A stretch of 29,580 bases of DNA from positions 1 through 29,580 of the forward strand of contig JAATGW010000794.1 of the NCBI GenBank assembly GCA_015654495.1, read 5' to 3'. This DNA is from Chitinophagales bacterium. GTDB lineage: Bacteria; Bacteroidota; Bacteroidia; Chitinophagales; Chitinophagaceae. This document shows, piece after piece, positions 1-8,331 of the stretch; within the stretch, counting starts at the first letter, position 1; each line of letters begins with the position of its first letter. The notes under the pieces were generated by a model that worked only from the letters and a program-made list of their open reading frames with translations, was not told the DNA's origin and made no database searches. The translations under genes were made by a program, and so were the position numbers.

Positions 1-2
1 AG

Positions 3-158
3 GGCGGGAGGGCCCAGCGGAGCTGCTCGTTGGGAAACCAGGTTTTTTTCAGGCTTTTTCAGATCGCTACGAACATCATTTTACAGAATAAGGACTTGTA
101 TCAGGCCTTCAGGAGCAGGGGCTATAACTCCGGTTTGAAATTCCATGCAGTTATCTAA
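3..158 (+). CDS. 3' end of an unidentified gene, truncated by the window edge
   Basis: Reading from base 3, the frame stays open for 51 codons to a TAA at 156-158. The other two plus frames also stay open for some distance but give less protein-like sequence. The translation is a plausible basic, helical C-terminus (it contains NIILQNKDLYQAFRSRGYNS and ends KFHAVI). No start is inside the window, so only the tail can be seen. I do not recognise the family. A transposase or other DNA-binding C-terminus is possible from its composition, but that is a guess. Confidence is low because 51 codons is short. Confidence 0.3.
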   Translation, partial: GGRAQRSCSLGNQVFFRLFQIATNIILQNKDLYQAFRSRGYNSGLKFHAVI

Positions 159-477
159 CTCATCTCTCTGTTCTGCCATCCAAAACCTGCGTCAGCAGTT
201 GATTTTGCAACATCCCTCAGTCAATTTTTACAATCGAAAAAAGAAACGCATTTCCCATTTAAACAGGCAAAGCCTGCCGAACGCGCACCTGCAGGTGCTG
301 GCATCAGTACTTTAAGGATCTCAGCAGATGGACAGAGAAGGGTTTTTAGGACGCCATGGTAACAGACCCAAGGTTATAGATGTAATTAAACAAGCAATGA
401 GAGGAGAGGGTTTGAAATTCAGAGGCTGAATAATTCCCCAACGGAATTTCGCTGCCCGGGTTTGCTTCGGGGGTAAA
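159..477. other. 319-bp gap without a supported gene
   Basis: No convincing gene is visible between the edge fragment and the peptidase stop. The stretch holds a short hairpin, CAGGC-AAA-GCCTG (264-276), and a perfect 14-bp palindrome, GCACCTGCAGGTGC (285-298). A 33-codon ATG reading frame at 328-429 has no family resemblance. None of these is clearly functional. Confidence 0.4.
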
Positions 478-1809
478 TTATTTTGATATATGCTTTCCTG
501 TTATCTCCATCCATCCCTTCACATTTTCATCACCTACATAGAGAAATTTGCCACTTTTGCCATAGACATTGATACCGGTGCCTTTTCTCAATTGGACAAT
601 TGCAGGAGCATTTACCGAGGCCCTGTGGTAAAGGGTGGTGGTGTCAGCCAGTATCTGTTTTCTCCATGTTGATTTTGTAAGCTGATTGTCCTGCACAAAT
701 GCAGAAACACTATCGTTTAGCCGTATGCGGTACCAGTCAGATACTGCCGCCTCTGTAAAAACCAGGTCACCTGTAACCAATTTTGAAAGCACGGAAGATT
801 TCTTATCCGGCTGACTGTACAGAACAAGATCTGTCCTGGCCCGTTGGTAATTGTTCAGGTTATCCTGATCTGCTGTAACGGCGTCGGGTTTCTTTCTTTC
901 CTGGTTTATAAATGGAAATGGATCAACAGCTCCGTCACTACCGTATATGCCAAAATGAAGATGGGAAGGCGTTGTTCGCGCGTTTCCGGTATTTCCCATA
1001 AGGCCGATAATCTGGCCGGTAGTCACCTCTTGCCCTGGTTCTACCAGATGGCTGTCGAGGTGGGCATAATATAAAGAGTATGGCTTATCAAACGGACGAA
1101 TAAAAACTACTTTGCCACCAAGATTATTTTCTGTTACCCGGGTCACTTTGCCATCGGCAGCGGCAATCAGCGGAGTTTTTTTCTTTGCGAAAATGTCCAC
1201 TCCTTCATGTTTTCTGATCCCGCCATCTCTGTCGGCGCCCCAGAAACTGCTGATCTTTGGTTGGTCAGTAATCCTTACGGGAAAAGCCAGGGAAGGCCCG
1301 GCCGAAAGTCGGATATGATATTCCACACTTTGTAAAAGTTCCGGCTGAATACGCAATATCAGTATGCCGTCATTTTTTGCTTCGTAACGGATCAATCCTG
1401 AACTGTCTGACTCGGCCAGAAATTTTGTTGTAAGGGCATCTTTCTGCTCCCAGAGTTCTGCAAAAAACAAAGATGCCGAATCTACAATTGTGATTACCTC
1501 GATCTTCAACAGTTCCCCCTGGCGGATATTAAACCTGAAAGCAGCAGCGCGGGGTTCTGACTGATCAAAAAAGCCTTTTTCGGCATATGGAATGGTGATA
1601 CTAACGGGCTGTTTCAAACTTTTAGTGGCAGCACCCATCCACTTTTTTGCGAGTGAAGTGCTTTCTAATCCTGCTTTCTCAATCCGTTCTGTATAGAGCT
1701 GGTGGTCAGATTTGTTTTTTGAGAATAAACCCTGATTGGATTTGCATCCACAAAAACCGATCAGTAAAACAGTGATCAGTATTCCCTGAAAAATATAGTT
1801 TACACGCAT
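478..1809 (-). CDS. M23 family metallopeptidase lipoprotein with C-terminal SH3-like repeats
   Basis: A 443-residue exported peptidoglycan endopeptidase candidate. Residues 1-22 form a hydrophobic signal ending in GFCGC, a lipobox-like site that would make this a lipoprotein. Residues about 60-180 form a beta-rich domain of unclear type. The M23 (LytM/lysostaphin-like) zinc domain follows at about 185-300. It holds HEGVD (His201, Asp205), a YAHL motif, and HLHF (His283, His285). These are the conserved metal and catalytic positions, so the enzyme looks active. The C-terminus (about 320-443) resembles two SH3-like modules, possibly for wall binding. The family cleaves peptide cross-links in murein. 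The gene stands alone, divergent from the tricorn-like gene. ATG at 1807-1809 directly precedes the signal peptide and fits the upstream promoter-like motif. Confidence 0.9.
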   Translation of the reverse strand: MRVNYIFQGILITVLLIGFCGCKSNQGLFSKNKSDHQLYTERIEKAGLESTSLAKKWMGAATKSLKQPVSITIPYAEKGFFDQSEPRAAAFRFNIRQGELLKIEVITIVDSASLFFAELWEQKDALTTKFLAESDSSGLIRYEAKNDGILILRIQPELLQSVEYHIRLSAGPSLAFPVRITDQPKISSFWGADRDGGIRKHEGVDIFAKKKTPLIAAADGKVTRVTENNLGGKVVFIRPFDKPYSLYYAHLDSHLVEPGQEVTTGQIIGLMGNTGNARTTPSHLHFGIYGSDGAVDPFPFINQERKKPDAVTADQDNLNNYQRARTDLVLYSQPDKKSSVLSKLVTGDLVFTEAAVSDWYRIRLNDSVSAFVQDNQLTKSTWRKQILADTTTLYHRASVNAPAIVQLRKGTGINVYGKSGKFLYVGDENVKGWMEITGKHISK

Positions 1810-1831
1810 AACCTTATTGACATTTTTACTT

Positions 1832-1864
1832 CAAAAATTGCACCTGAGCTTTATAGTTAACAAA
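1832..1864 (-). promoter_or_regulatory. candidate Bacteroidota-type promoter for the M23 gene
   Basis: Read on the minus strand, TTTG (1861-1864) is followed 21 bases later by AATTTTTG (1832-1839). This resembles the Bacteroidota -33 TTTG / -7 TAnnTTTG consensus with one mismatch in the -7 box. It would give a leader of roughly 15 nt before the ATG. Assigned by motif only. Confidence 0.35.
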
Positions 1865-1922
1865 GTCGATGATTTCTGGTGGTAAAAATGGATCGCTGTC
1901 ATTTTTATAAATTCTTTAAATG

Positions 1923-1953
1923 TTTGGGATCTGGGTGAGAAAAGTTATATTTC
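1923..1953 (+). promoter_or_regulatory. candidate promoter for the tricorn-hydrolase-lactamase run
   Basis: TTTG at 1923-1926 is followed after 19 bases by TATATTTC at 1946-1953. It matches the Bacteroidota TTTG / TAnnTTTG promoter pattern except for the last base. Transcription would begin near 1960, leaving a leader of about 75 nt before the ATG at 2037. Assigned by motif only. Confidence 0.4.
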
Positions 1954-2036
1954 CTTAGGATCGGTTTCTATTTTCTGAAGAAATAAATATTACACATTTT
2001 TAATACTGAACCGCCATCTTCTAAACCAAAACATCT

Positions 2037-5000
2037 ATGTTTTCACGAATTTTTCTCAATTGCATTTTACTGTGTTTTTTTCTGCATGTACATTCACAGG
2101 ATACACGTTTATTACGTGATACTGATATCAGCGAAAAGCAGATTGTATTCAGTTACGCTAATGATCTCTGGATTACCGACAAAACCGGAGGCACTGCACG
2201 CAGGCTCACCAGCTACCCCGGTTCAGAATTTAATCCCCGTTTTTCACCTGACGGAGCATGGATTGCTTTTAGTGGAAAATACAATGGCAATACCGATGTG
2301 TACATCGTGCCGGCTATCGGAGGAGAGCCGAAAAGGTTGACCTGGCATCCCTCTAGTGATATTGTAAATGGCTGGAGTCCGGATGGTCAGGTGGTATTTG
2401 CCTCCATGCGTGAATCTGTTCCCAATGGAAGCACGAAGATGTGGAAGATTGCTGTGGGCGGTGGATTCCCGCAGGCATTGCCCATCCCGAGAGTAAACCG
2501 TGGCTCTTATTCTGAAGACGGAAATTATTTTGCTTACGAACTTGTACAGCCCTGGGATGAGGAATGGCGTAATTACCGGGGTGGCCAAAACCGGCCGATC
2601 TGGGTTCAGGATCTGAAAGACAATAGCCTGAAAACGCTTCCCTGGGAAAATAGCCATGATATACAACCGGTATGGCTTAACCGGAAAATTTATTTTTTAT
2701 CTGACCGCGACTATGCGATGAATATTTATGAGTTTGATCCGCAAAATTCAAAGCTGGAACAACTCACCCATTTTATTGATTTCGATATAAAAAATATTTC
2801 AGCCGGAGGTGGTAATATTATTTTTGAGTATGGAGGTGACCTCTACCTGCTCAATACGCAATCGAAAACGCATCAGAAATTATCCATCCAGGTGCGTGGC
2901 GATTTTCCATGGCTGCAGCCTCAGTGGAAAAATGTATCATCAGAACTGGAAAATGGTTCACTATCCCCCGGCGGTAAAAGAGCGCTTTTTGAATCGCGTG
3001 GTGAGATACTTACAATTCCCATTGAGAAAGGAGATGCTCGAAATATCAGCAATTCTCCGGGCTCGAGAGAACATGATGCTATCTGGTCGCCTGATGGAAA
3101 ATCGATAGCCTGGTTTTCTGATGCGAGTGGTGAATACAGTCTTATGATTGCGTCTCAGTCCGGTCAGGATAAACCGCGTGAAATAAAAATACCAAATCCG
3201 ACTTTTTATTATTCACCTACCTGGTCGCCTGATGGGAAGTATATTGCATTTACAGACCATATCCAACAGTTATGGATGACCGAAATTACAAGTGGAAAAA
3301 CAACACTTGTTGATCGCGATACCTATCTCCATCCTGACAGGACAATCAATCCCGTGTGGTCGCCAGATTCAAAATGGCTGGCCTATTCAAAGCGACTGCC
3401 AAGTCAGTACCATGTGATCATGGCCTACCAGTTGTCACAATCTAAAGCTTTACAGTTAACCGATGGATTATCCGATGCGGTTTCGCCCGCCTGGGATGCG
3501 AGCGGTAAATACCTGTATTTCCTGGCGAGCACAAATCTTGCTCTTGCTTCCGGTTGGCTGGATATGAGTTCGCTAGAAAGGCCCATTCGGCGGTCAGTAT
3601 ATTTTATCGTTCTGAAAAAAGGTGAGCCTTCGCCTTTATTACCGGAGAGTGATGAGGAAGCAAAAGAGAAAGAGCAGGCTGCTGTGGACTCGGCAGTGAA
3701 AGCAGCAACAAAATCTTCCCAAAAGAAAGAAACCAAAAAAGAACCGGAACCTGAAAAGGCGTTGGTTACAATTGATATGGATGGAATTAGTCAGCGTATT
3801 CTTTCAATAGAACTGCCTGATCGCGATTATAATCTATTGAAATCCGGTGTGGCAGGAGAAGTATTTGTTCTGGAAAATATTGCGAACCAGCAGGGAGAAA
3901 CCCTGCACAAATACAGTTTAAAAACCCGTAAAGCGGAGAAATATATGGAAGGGCTCCGGTATTTCACACTTAGTTCAGACGGCAAAAAAATACTGCTGAA
4001 TAACGGAGCGCTTTGGATTGTAACCGAATCAACTGCAGTGCCTGCGCCAGGTTCCGGCAGTTTGAACGTTTCGGGTGCAGAAGTTTATGTTGATCCAAAG
4101 CAGGAGTTCAAACAGATATTCAGGGAAGCTTGGCGGTACCAGCGCGATTTCCTTTATGTGAGAAATGTTCATGGTGCCGATTGGAATAAGATCTACCAGA
4201 ACTATTCTCCATTGCTTGAATTTGTAGCTCACAGGAATGACCTCAATTACCTTCTGGATATACTCGGAGGGGAAGTGAGTATAGGTCATTCTTTTGTATA
4301 TGGAGGCGATATGCCACAGACAGGCAGCGTTTCCACCGGCCTGCTTTGCGCGGATTATGAAATTTCGGGTAACCGGTACCGTATCAAAAAAGTATACAAC
4401 GGAGAAAACTGGAATCCTGATCTCCGTTCGCCTCTAAGCGCCCCTGGTGTAGAAGTGAAGAATGGGGATTTTATTATTGCAGTTGATGGCATTGAACTGA
4501 CCGGCGGAATGAATATTTATAAATTATTTGAAAACAAGGCCAATAAACAGGTATCCTTAAAGGTGAGTAAGAATGCAGATGGAACATCATCGAGAACTGT
4601 GATTGTAGTTCCGGTTGCAAATGAATATTCCCTTCGCATTTTTGATTGGGTTGAAGGAAACAGGCGCAAAGTGGATTCCTTGTCAGGCGGAAAGGTTGCC
4701 TATGTATGGCTGCCGAATACTTCCGAGGAAGGCTATAATTATTTCAACAGGTATTATTTTGCACAGCAGGATAAAGAAGCTGTGGTGCTCGATGAAAGGT
4801 ATAACAGTGGTGGATTTATTGCAGATTATTTCGTGGATAACTTAAACCGCAATTTGCGTGGATATTTCCATCATGGTTCTGCTGATCCGCGTCCCGGGAC
4901 TGAACCTCTTACCGGAATACATGGCCCGAAAGTGATGATCATAAATGAAATGGCGGGAAGCGGGGGTGATATGCTGCCCTATATGTTCAGGCAGATGAAG

Positions 5001-5315
5001 ATCGGTCCGTTGGTTGGTAAAAGAACCTGGGGAGGTCTTGTAGGTATCTGGGATACACCTGCGCTAATGGACGGCGGCGGCATTACGGCACCGCGTGGGG
5101 GCTTTTTTGATCTGAACGGGAAATGGGATGTGGAGAACGTAGGGATCGCACCGGATATTGATGTGGAAATGACGCCAAAAGAAGTATTGGCGGGCCATGA
5201 TCCCCAACTGGAGCGGGCCGTGGAAGAAGCGATGAAATTACTAAAAGAACATCCGGTGCAGTTACAAAAAGAACCGGCCGCGCCCATTCGTTCGTTAAGA
5301 CCCAAAGGGAAGTGA
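2037..5315 (+). CDS. exported tricorn-like protease (PD40 propeller, PDZ, S41 peptidase)
   Basis: A 1092-residue protein with the full tricorn layout. Residues 1-20 are a signal peptide (hydrophobic run ending HVHSQ). Residues about 25-330 and 340-660 carry WD40-like PD40 repeats (repeated FSPDG / WSPDGK motifs) that form the two beta-propellers. A Lys/Glu-rich linker sits near residues 540-575. A tricorn C1/PDZ region (about 690-890) and an S41-type catalytic core follow. The likely nucleophile is Ser975 in NEMAGSGGD, with His751 in IGHSF and Glu1033 in VENVGIAPD. The archaeal enzyme trims peptides made by the proteasome. The bacterial exported version probably degrades peptides in the periplasm. 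The gene overlaps a possible GTG start of the next gene. Family confidence is high; substrate unknown. Confidence 0.93.
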   Translation: MFSRIFLNCILLCFFLHVHSQDTRLLRDTDISEKQIVFSYANDLWITDKTGGTARRLTSYPGSEFNPRFSPDGAWIAFSGKYNGNTDVYIVPAIGGEPKRLTWHPSSDIVNGWSPDGQVVFASMRESVPNGSTKMWKIAVGGGFPQALPIPRVNRGSYSEDGNYFAYELVQPWDEEWRNYRGGQNRPIWVQDLKDNSLKTLPWENSHDIQPVWLNRKIYFLSDRDYAMNIYEFDPQNSKLEQLTHFIDFDIKNISAGGGNIIFEYGGDLYLLNTQSKTHQKLSIQVRGDFPWLQPQWKNVSSELENGSLSPGGKRALFESRGEILTIPIEKGDARNISNSPGSREHDAIWSPDGKSIAWFSDASGEYSLMIASQSGQDKPREIKIPNPTFYYSPTWSPDGKYIAFTDHIQQLWMTEITSGKTTLVDRDTYLHPDRTINPVWSPDSKWLAYSKRLPSQYHVIMAYQLSQSKALQLTDGLSDAVSPAWDASGKYLYFLASTNLALASGWLDMSSLERPIRRSVYFIVLKKGEPSPLLPESDEEAKEKEQAAVDSAVKAATKSSQKKETKKEPEPEKALVTIDMDGISQRILSIELPDRDYNLLKSGVAGEVFVLENIANQQGETLHKYSLKTRKAEKYMEGLRYFTLSSDGKKILLNNGALWIVTESTAVPAPGSGSLNVSGAEVYVDPKQEFKQIFREAWRYQRDFLYVRNVHGADWNKIYQNYSPLLEFVAHRNDLNYLLDILGGEVSIGHSFVYGGDMPQTGSVSTGLLCADYEISGNRYRIKKVYNGENWNPDLRSPLSAPGVEVKNGDFIIAVDGIELTGGMNIYKLFENKANKQVSLKVSKNADGTSSRTVIVVPVANEYSLRIFDWVEGNRRKVDSLSGGKVAYVWLPNTSEEGYNYFNRYYFAQQDKEAVVLDERYNSGGFIADYFVDNLNRNLRGYFHHGSADPRPGTEPLTGIHGPKVMIINEMAGSGGDMLPYMFRQMKIGPLVGKRTWGGLVGIWDTPALMDGGGITAPRGGFFDLNGKWDVENVGIAPDIDVEMTPKEVLAGHDPQLERAVEEAMKLLKEHPVQLQKEPAAPIRSLRPKGK

Positions 5316-5356
5316 CGAACCTAACCGGAAAATCTCCGGGTGAAAAAGAAAATAAC

Positions 5357-6142
5357 ATGAATAATGCAGTGAGTAAATTCGATTTTCGCAAGTCATCCGA
5401 TCCGCATCGGCGGATCGGATATCTTTTTTGCTGCATTTTTAATTTGCTCTTTTTCGGTTCAGTCGCCAAATCGCAGACGGTGAGCAACAGTCTACCAAAA
5501 CACATAAACCCGGAAGATCGATATCTCTTTTATCTCCATGGTGCTGTTGTAACCATTTTAGGAAATAATGCAATAAACAATGGAGCGCCTGAATGGGGAC
5601 CTTACGAATACCTGAATATTCTTGATTCACTTGCAACCCGCGGTTTTAATGTGATCAGTGAAAACAGAAAAGAGAAAATCGACGATTCCGTCTACAGTAA
5701 TAAAATTGTGCTGCAGATCGACAGCTTGTTCAGCAAACGGGTGCCGCCTGAATCCATTCTGCTGATCGGTGCTTCTGCGGGTTGGAATATTGTTTTACAG
5801 GTGGCCAATAAAATGAAAAACAAATCGATGCGATTTGTGATTATGGGTGGCTGCTGGCCTGATACCTATAAGGATTTCACGCGATTTGAATTGTATGGAA
5901 ATTACCTTTCGGTTATAGAAGCAAGTGACCCTCATGGAACCTGCGAAGCGATTTTTGATTCAAGAAAAACCATGACAGGTTATAAAGAAATCAAGCTGAA
6001 TACCGGATTGAGCCATGGCTTTTTTTATAAGGGCCGGAAAGCCTGGATAGATCCGATCCTGCAGTGGTTCAATAGCTTGCCGGATTCACGTTCAACGTTT
6101 AACGTTCAACATAAAACGGCTGTTATTCCTGTTATACACTAA
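5357..6142 (+). CDS. exported alpha/beta hydrolase
   Basis: A 261-residue alpha/beta-hydrolase-fold protein. The nucleophile elbow is G-A-S-A-G with Ser140. Asp191 (ASDPHG) and His220 (GLSHGF) complete a plausible triad, and LHGA near residue 60 fits the oxyanion loop. Residues about 18-38 form a signal peptide (after RR, hydrophobic, ending AKSQ). I chose the ATG at 5357. A GTG at 5312 overlapping the previous stop would add 15 residues ahead of an already long n-region. Two oddities stand out. A terminator-like hairpin (5395-5420) forms codons for the n-region. The last residues (from about RSTFNVQ) are encoded by a dispersed palindromic repeat. Substrate unknown. It lies in the same run as the tricorn-like and lactamase-fold genes. 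Confidence 0.8.
   Translation: MNNAVSKFDFRKSSDPHRRIGYLFCCIFNLLFFGSVAKSQTVSNSLPKHINPEDRYLFYLHGAVVTILGNNAINNGAPEWGPYEYLNILDSLATRGFNVISENRKEKIDDSVYSNKIVLQIDSLFSKRVPPESILLIGASAGWNIVLQVANKMKNKSMRFVIMGGCWPDTYKDFTRFELYGNYLSVIEASDPHGTCEAIFDSRKTMTGYKEIKLNTGLSHGFFYKGRKAWIDPILQWFNSLPDSRSTFNVQHKTAVIPVIH
5395..5428 (+). terminator. terminator-like hairpin inside the hydrolase 5' coding region
   Basis: ATCCGATCCGC (5395-5405), loop ATCG, and GCGGATCGGAT (5410-5420) form a perfect 11-bp GC-rich stem. It is followed by ATCTTTTTT to 5428. The position, 80 bp after the tricorn-like stop, suits an intrinsic terminator. It lies 38 bp inside the chosen hydrolase reading frame, so it could act as an attenuator between the two genes or shape translation initiation. 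Confidence 0.55.
6088..6110 (+). repeat. dispersed ACGTTCAACG repeat, copy 1 (half site, coding)
   Basis: ACGTTCAACGTTTAACGTT followed by CAAC matches the left arm of the palindromes at 11097-11139 and 27226-27257. The inverted right arm is missing or degraded here. It lies within the last codons of the alpha/beta hydrolase, whose C-terminus it encodes. Confidence 0.6.
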
Positions 6143-6161
6143 GAAATATATTCTTATAGCG

Positions 6162-8021
6162 ATGAAAAAAATCATTCCGGCTTTATTGCTTTCAATTCTT
6201 ATGAACTGTGGGTATGGCCAGGAAGAAAAGCCCTTTGATGACCCGAAGGCACTAACCGATTCCATTGAAAAGATTATGGTGGAAGAACATATTGTGGGTT
6301 TGACTTTGGGAATTACAAAAAGGGACAGCCTTGTATTTGCCGGCGGCTTTGGTTATGCCGACCTGGCCACAAAAAGAAAAGTGGATGAAAAAACATTATT
6401 CAGGTTGGGTTCTATAACCAAGATGTTTGTATCTCTTGCAATATTGAAGTTGGTAAAAGAAGGGCGGCTAAACCTGAATGATGAATTAAAAAAAGTTGCT
6501 CCTGAAGTTCCGTTCAGGAATGCCTGGGAAGCCACCCATCCTGTGAGGATTGTGCACTTACTCGAACATACAACCGGCTTTGATGATATGAAGTTAAATC
6601 GTCTTTATTCTGCGGATACTGTTGAAATGAGAGGTAAAGAGATGATGCTGGCGCATAAGAATTCAATGAATTGCCGCTGGAAACCTGGTGAACGTTATGC
6701 GTATTCAAATCCCAATTACACCGTACTTGGTTTTATCATTGAAAAATTATCAGGTCAATCATTTGATAAGTATCTAACCGAAACTATTTGTCATCCGCTT
6801 GGAATGACCGGAACTAATTTTAATCTCCGGTCGAAATTTGCAGGAACTGATGTGAAAGAATATGTTGTGAAAGATGGGAAACCTGTACAGGTAATCTCCG
6901 TAACAAGCCTCAGCGGAGCACCTGGATCTTTATGGTCCGGATCTTTAGATATGACCAGGTTTATAAGGATCTTTCTCAATAATGGCGTGCCGCTTTTTGA
7001 TTCTGCTGACATCGTTGAAATGGAAACACCACATAGTTCCCTTGCTGCAAGAAACGGTCAGAAATATGGCTATGGTCTTGCTAATGATTATAACGGATCG
7101 CTGTTTTCAAAATTTCCTTTTCATGGGCATAATGGACTTACCGGAACCTGTTTCTCGGCATTAAAATACAATCGTGACCTCGGTGTCGGCTTCGTATTAT
7201 CTGTCAATTCCAATCAGCATACCGACAGGATCGAAAGGCTGATTGTTTCTTTTCTCGAACAGAATTTTGTACCTGATATCCTTCATCAGGAAGCACCTGA
7301 TGCAAAATTTCTAGCGCAATTTACGGGTCGTTATCAGTTCAAAAGTCCGCGGCATTTGATTAGTGGTTTTTCGGATGAGCTTCTTGACGCACCCGAAATC
7401 GTTTTAGAGGATGGAAGAATTTGGTTCAAACCATTGATTGCACAGTCTGTGGAACTTTTCCAAACCGGGAAAAATGAATTTGCCTTTGGTGGTATGAATC
7501 GTCCGTTAATAAAGTTTCTGAAAAATGAAAATGGGGATAAGGTAATGACGATCGGAGGATCGTATTTTGAAAAAACATCCGGCGTAGTGGCGATAACAAA
7601 AAGAATTTTCATTTTACTTGCCGTGGCGATTGCTCTTTCTTCAATCCTTCTTTTTTTGATTTCGATAGGTGGAACTCTTGCGGGAAAAACAAAATGGTCA
7701 AAACTTGCAGAAAGGCTGGTGCCTGCGATTGGAATTACAGCTTTGTTGATTTCTGTTAAGCTACTGCTCAATGTACAGTCAAACAGTTACCTGCTCTATA
7801 AATTCGGAACTATAAACATTCTGACACTGACTATATTTTTGGGTACCATCTTTTTTGGAATAGCCACTGTGTATACTTTGTACAAAGCGATAAGAAATTT
7901 CAGAAATACAAACAGTAAGGCCTTTGCCATTTATTATCTCCTTATAGGTCTTTCCTTTTTGCTGATCACATCCATTCTCCTGCCAAATGGATGGATAGGG
8001 CTCAGGTTATGGGCACAATAG
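6162..8021 (+). CDS. class-C beta-lactamase-fold serine hydrolase with C-terminal membrane domain
   Basis: A 619-residue protein. Residues 1-19 are a signal peptide (ending CGYGQ). Residues about 28-370 form the beta-lactamase/penicillin-binding-protein domain with all three active-site boxes: SITK (Ser84, Lys87), YSN (Tyr181-Asn183), and HGHNG (321-325) in the place of KTG. A linker domain follows at about 380-480. Four hydrophobic helices end the protein, starting near residues 482, 518, 547 and 585. The family includes esterases, D-aminopeptidases and AmpC-like enzymes, so true beta-lactam resistance cannot be inferred. The membrane tail suggests a periplasmic enzyme anchored in the inner membrane. 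It starts 19 bp after the hydrolase stop, probably in the same transcript. The hairpin at 8024 follows its TAG stop directly. Confidence 0.88.
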   Translation: MKKIIPALLLSILMNCGYGQEEKPFDDPKALTDSIEKIMVEEHIVGLTLGITKRDSLVFAGGFGYADLATKRKVDEKTLFRLGSITKMFVSLAILKLVKEGRLNLNDELKKVAPEVPFRNAWEATHPVRIVHLLEHTTGFDDMKLNRLYSADTVEMRGKEMMLAHKNSMNCRWKPGERYAYSNPNYTVLGFIIEKLSGQSFDKYLTETICHPLGMTGTNFNLRSKFAGTDVKEYVVKDGKPVQVISVTSLSGAPGSLWSGSLDMTRFIRIFLNNGVPLFDSADIVEMETPHSSLAARNGQKYGYGLANDYNGSLFSKFPFHGHNGLTGTCFSALKYNRDLGVGFVLSVNSNQHTDRIERLIVSFLEQNFVPDILHQEAPDAKFLAQFTGRYQFKSPRHLISGFSDELLDAPEIVLEDGRIWFKPLIAQSVELFQTGKNEFAFGGMNRPLIKFLKNENGDKVMTIGGSYFEKTSGVVAITKRIFILLAVAIALSSILLFLISIGGTLAGKTKWSKLAERLVPAIGITALLISVKLLLNVQSNSYLLYKFGTINILTLTIFLGTIFFGIATVYTLYKAIRNFRNTNSKAFAIYYLLIGLSFLLITSILLPNGWIGLRLWAQ

Positions 8022-8023
8022 AA

Positions 8024-8053
8024 AATTGCCTCCAGCTTTAGCTGGAGGCAATT
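8024..8053. repeat. hairpin A, copy 1
   Basis: AATTGCCTCCAGC (8024-8036), TTTA, then GCTGGAGGCAATT (8041-8053): 13-bp perfect arms. It begins 3 bp after the stop of the lactamase-fold gene, so it may also end that transcript. The following 60 bp (GAGAAATGCAATTTCC onward) recur in diverged form after copy 3. Confidence 0.7.
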
Positions 8054-8201
8054 GAGAAATGCAATTTCCTTTTATCCCCATCCATGCAACTGAAAAACAA
8101 TTTCTTTTATAAATGGATCATCCAATTCCGGAGTTTTTACATCGAAATTTGATTGGTGCCTTCTCCAATTGATGCACATTGACATCCGGGTTTCTGTTTT
8201 T

Positions 8202-8230
8202 CAATTGCCACTGCTTCAGCCAGCGGATCA
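8202..8230. repeat. hairpin B, degenerate copy 1
   Basis: CAATTGCCACTGCTTCAGCC followed by AGCGGATCA matches the B motif of copies 2 and 3, with a missing base in the left arm and one substitution in the right arm. The stem is weakened. It lies about 100 bp upstream of the transposase start. Confidence 0.55.
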
Positions 8231-8331
8231 TAAATAACCGGATAAAAAGAGAAAAAAAGCATTTTAATTGCGGTTTTCACTTTTGATGGCAATTTTCATG
8301 AATATAGATTTGATAGTTAAATCTTAATGAA

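Noticed and set aside
285..298. Perfect 14-bp palindrome GCACCTGCAGGTGC
   Set aside because: A single copy in a non-coding gap with no gene start nearby. Possible by chance.
328..429. 33-codon ATG frame in the first gap (MDREGFLGRHGNRP...)
   Set aside because: Too short, with no recognised family, no promoter-like motif and a stop close upstream. It could be a remnant, but nothing supports it.
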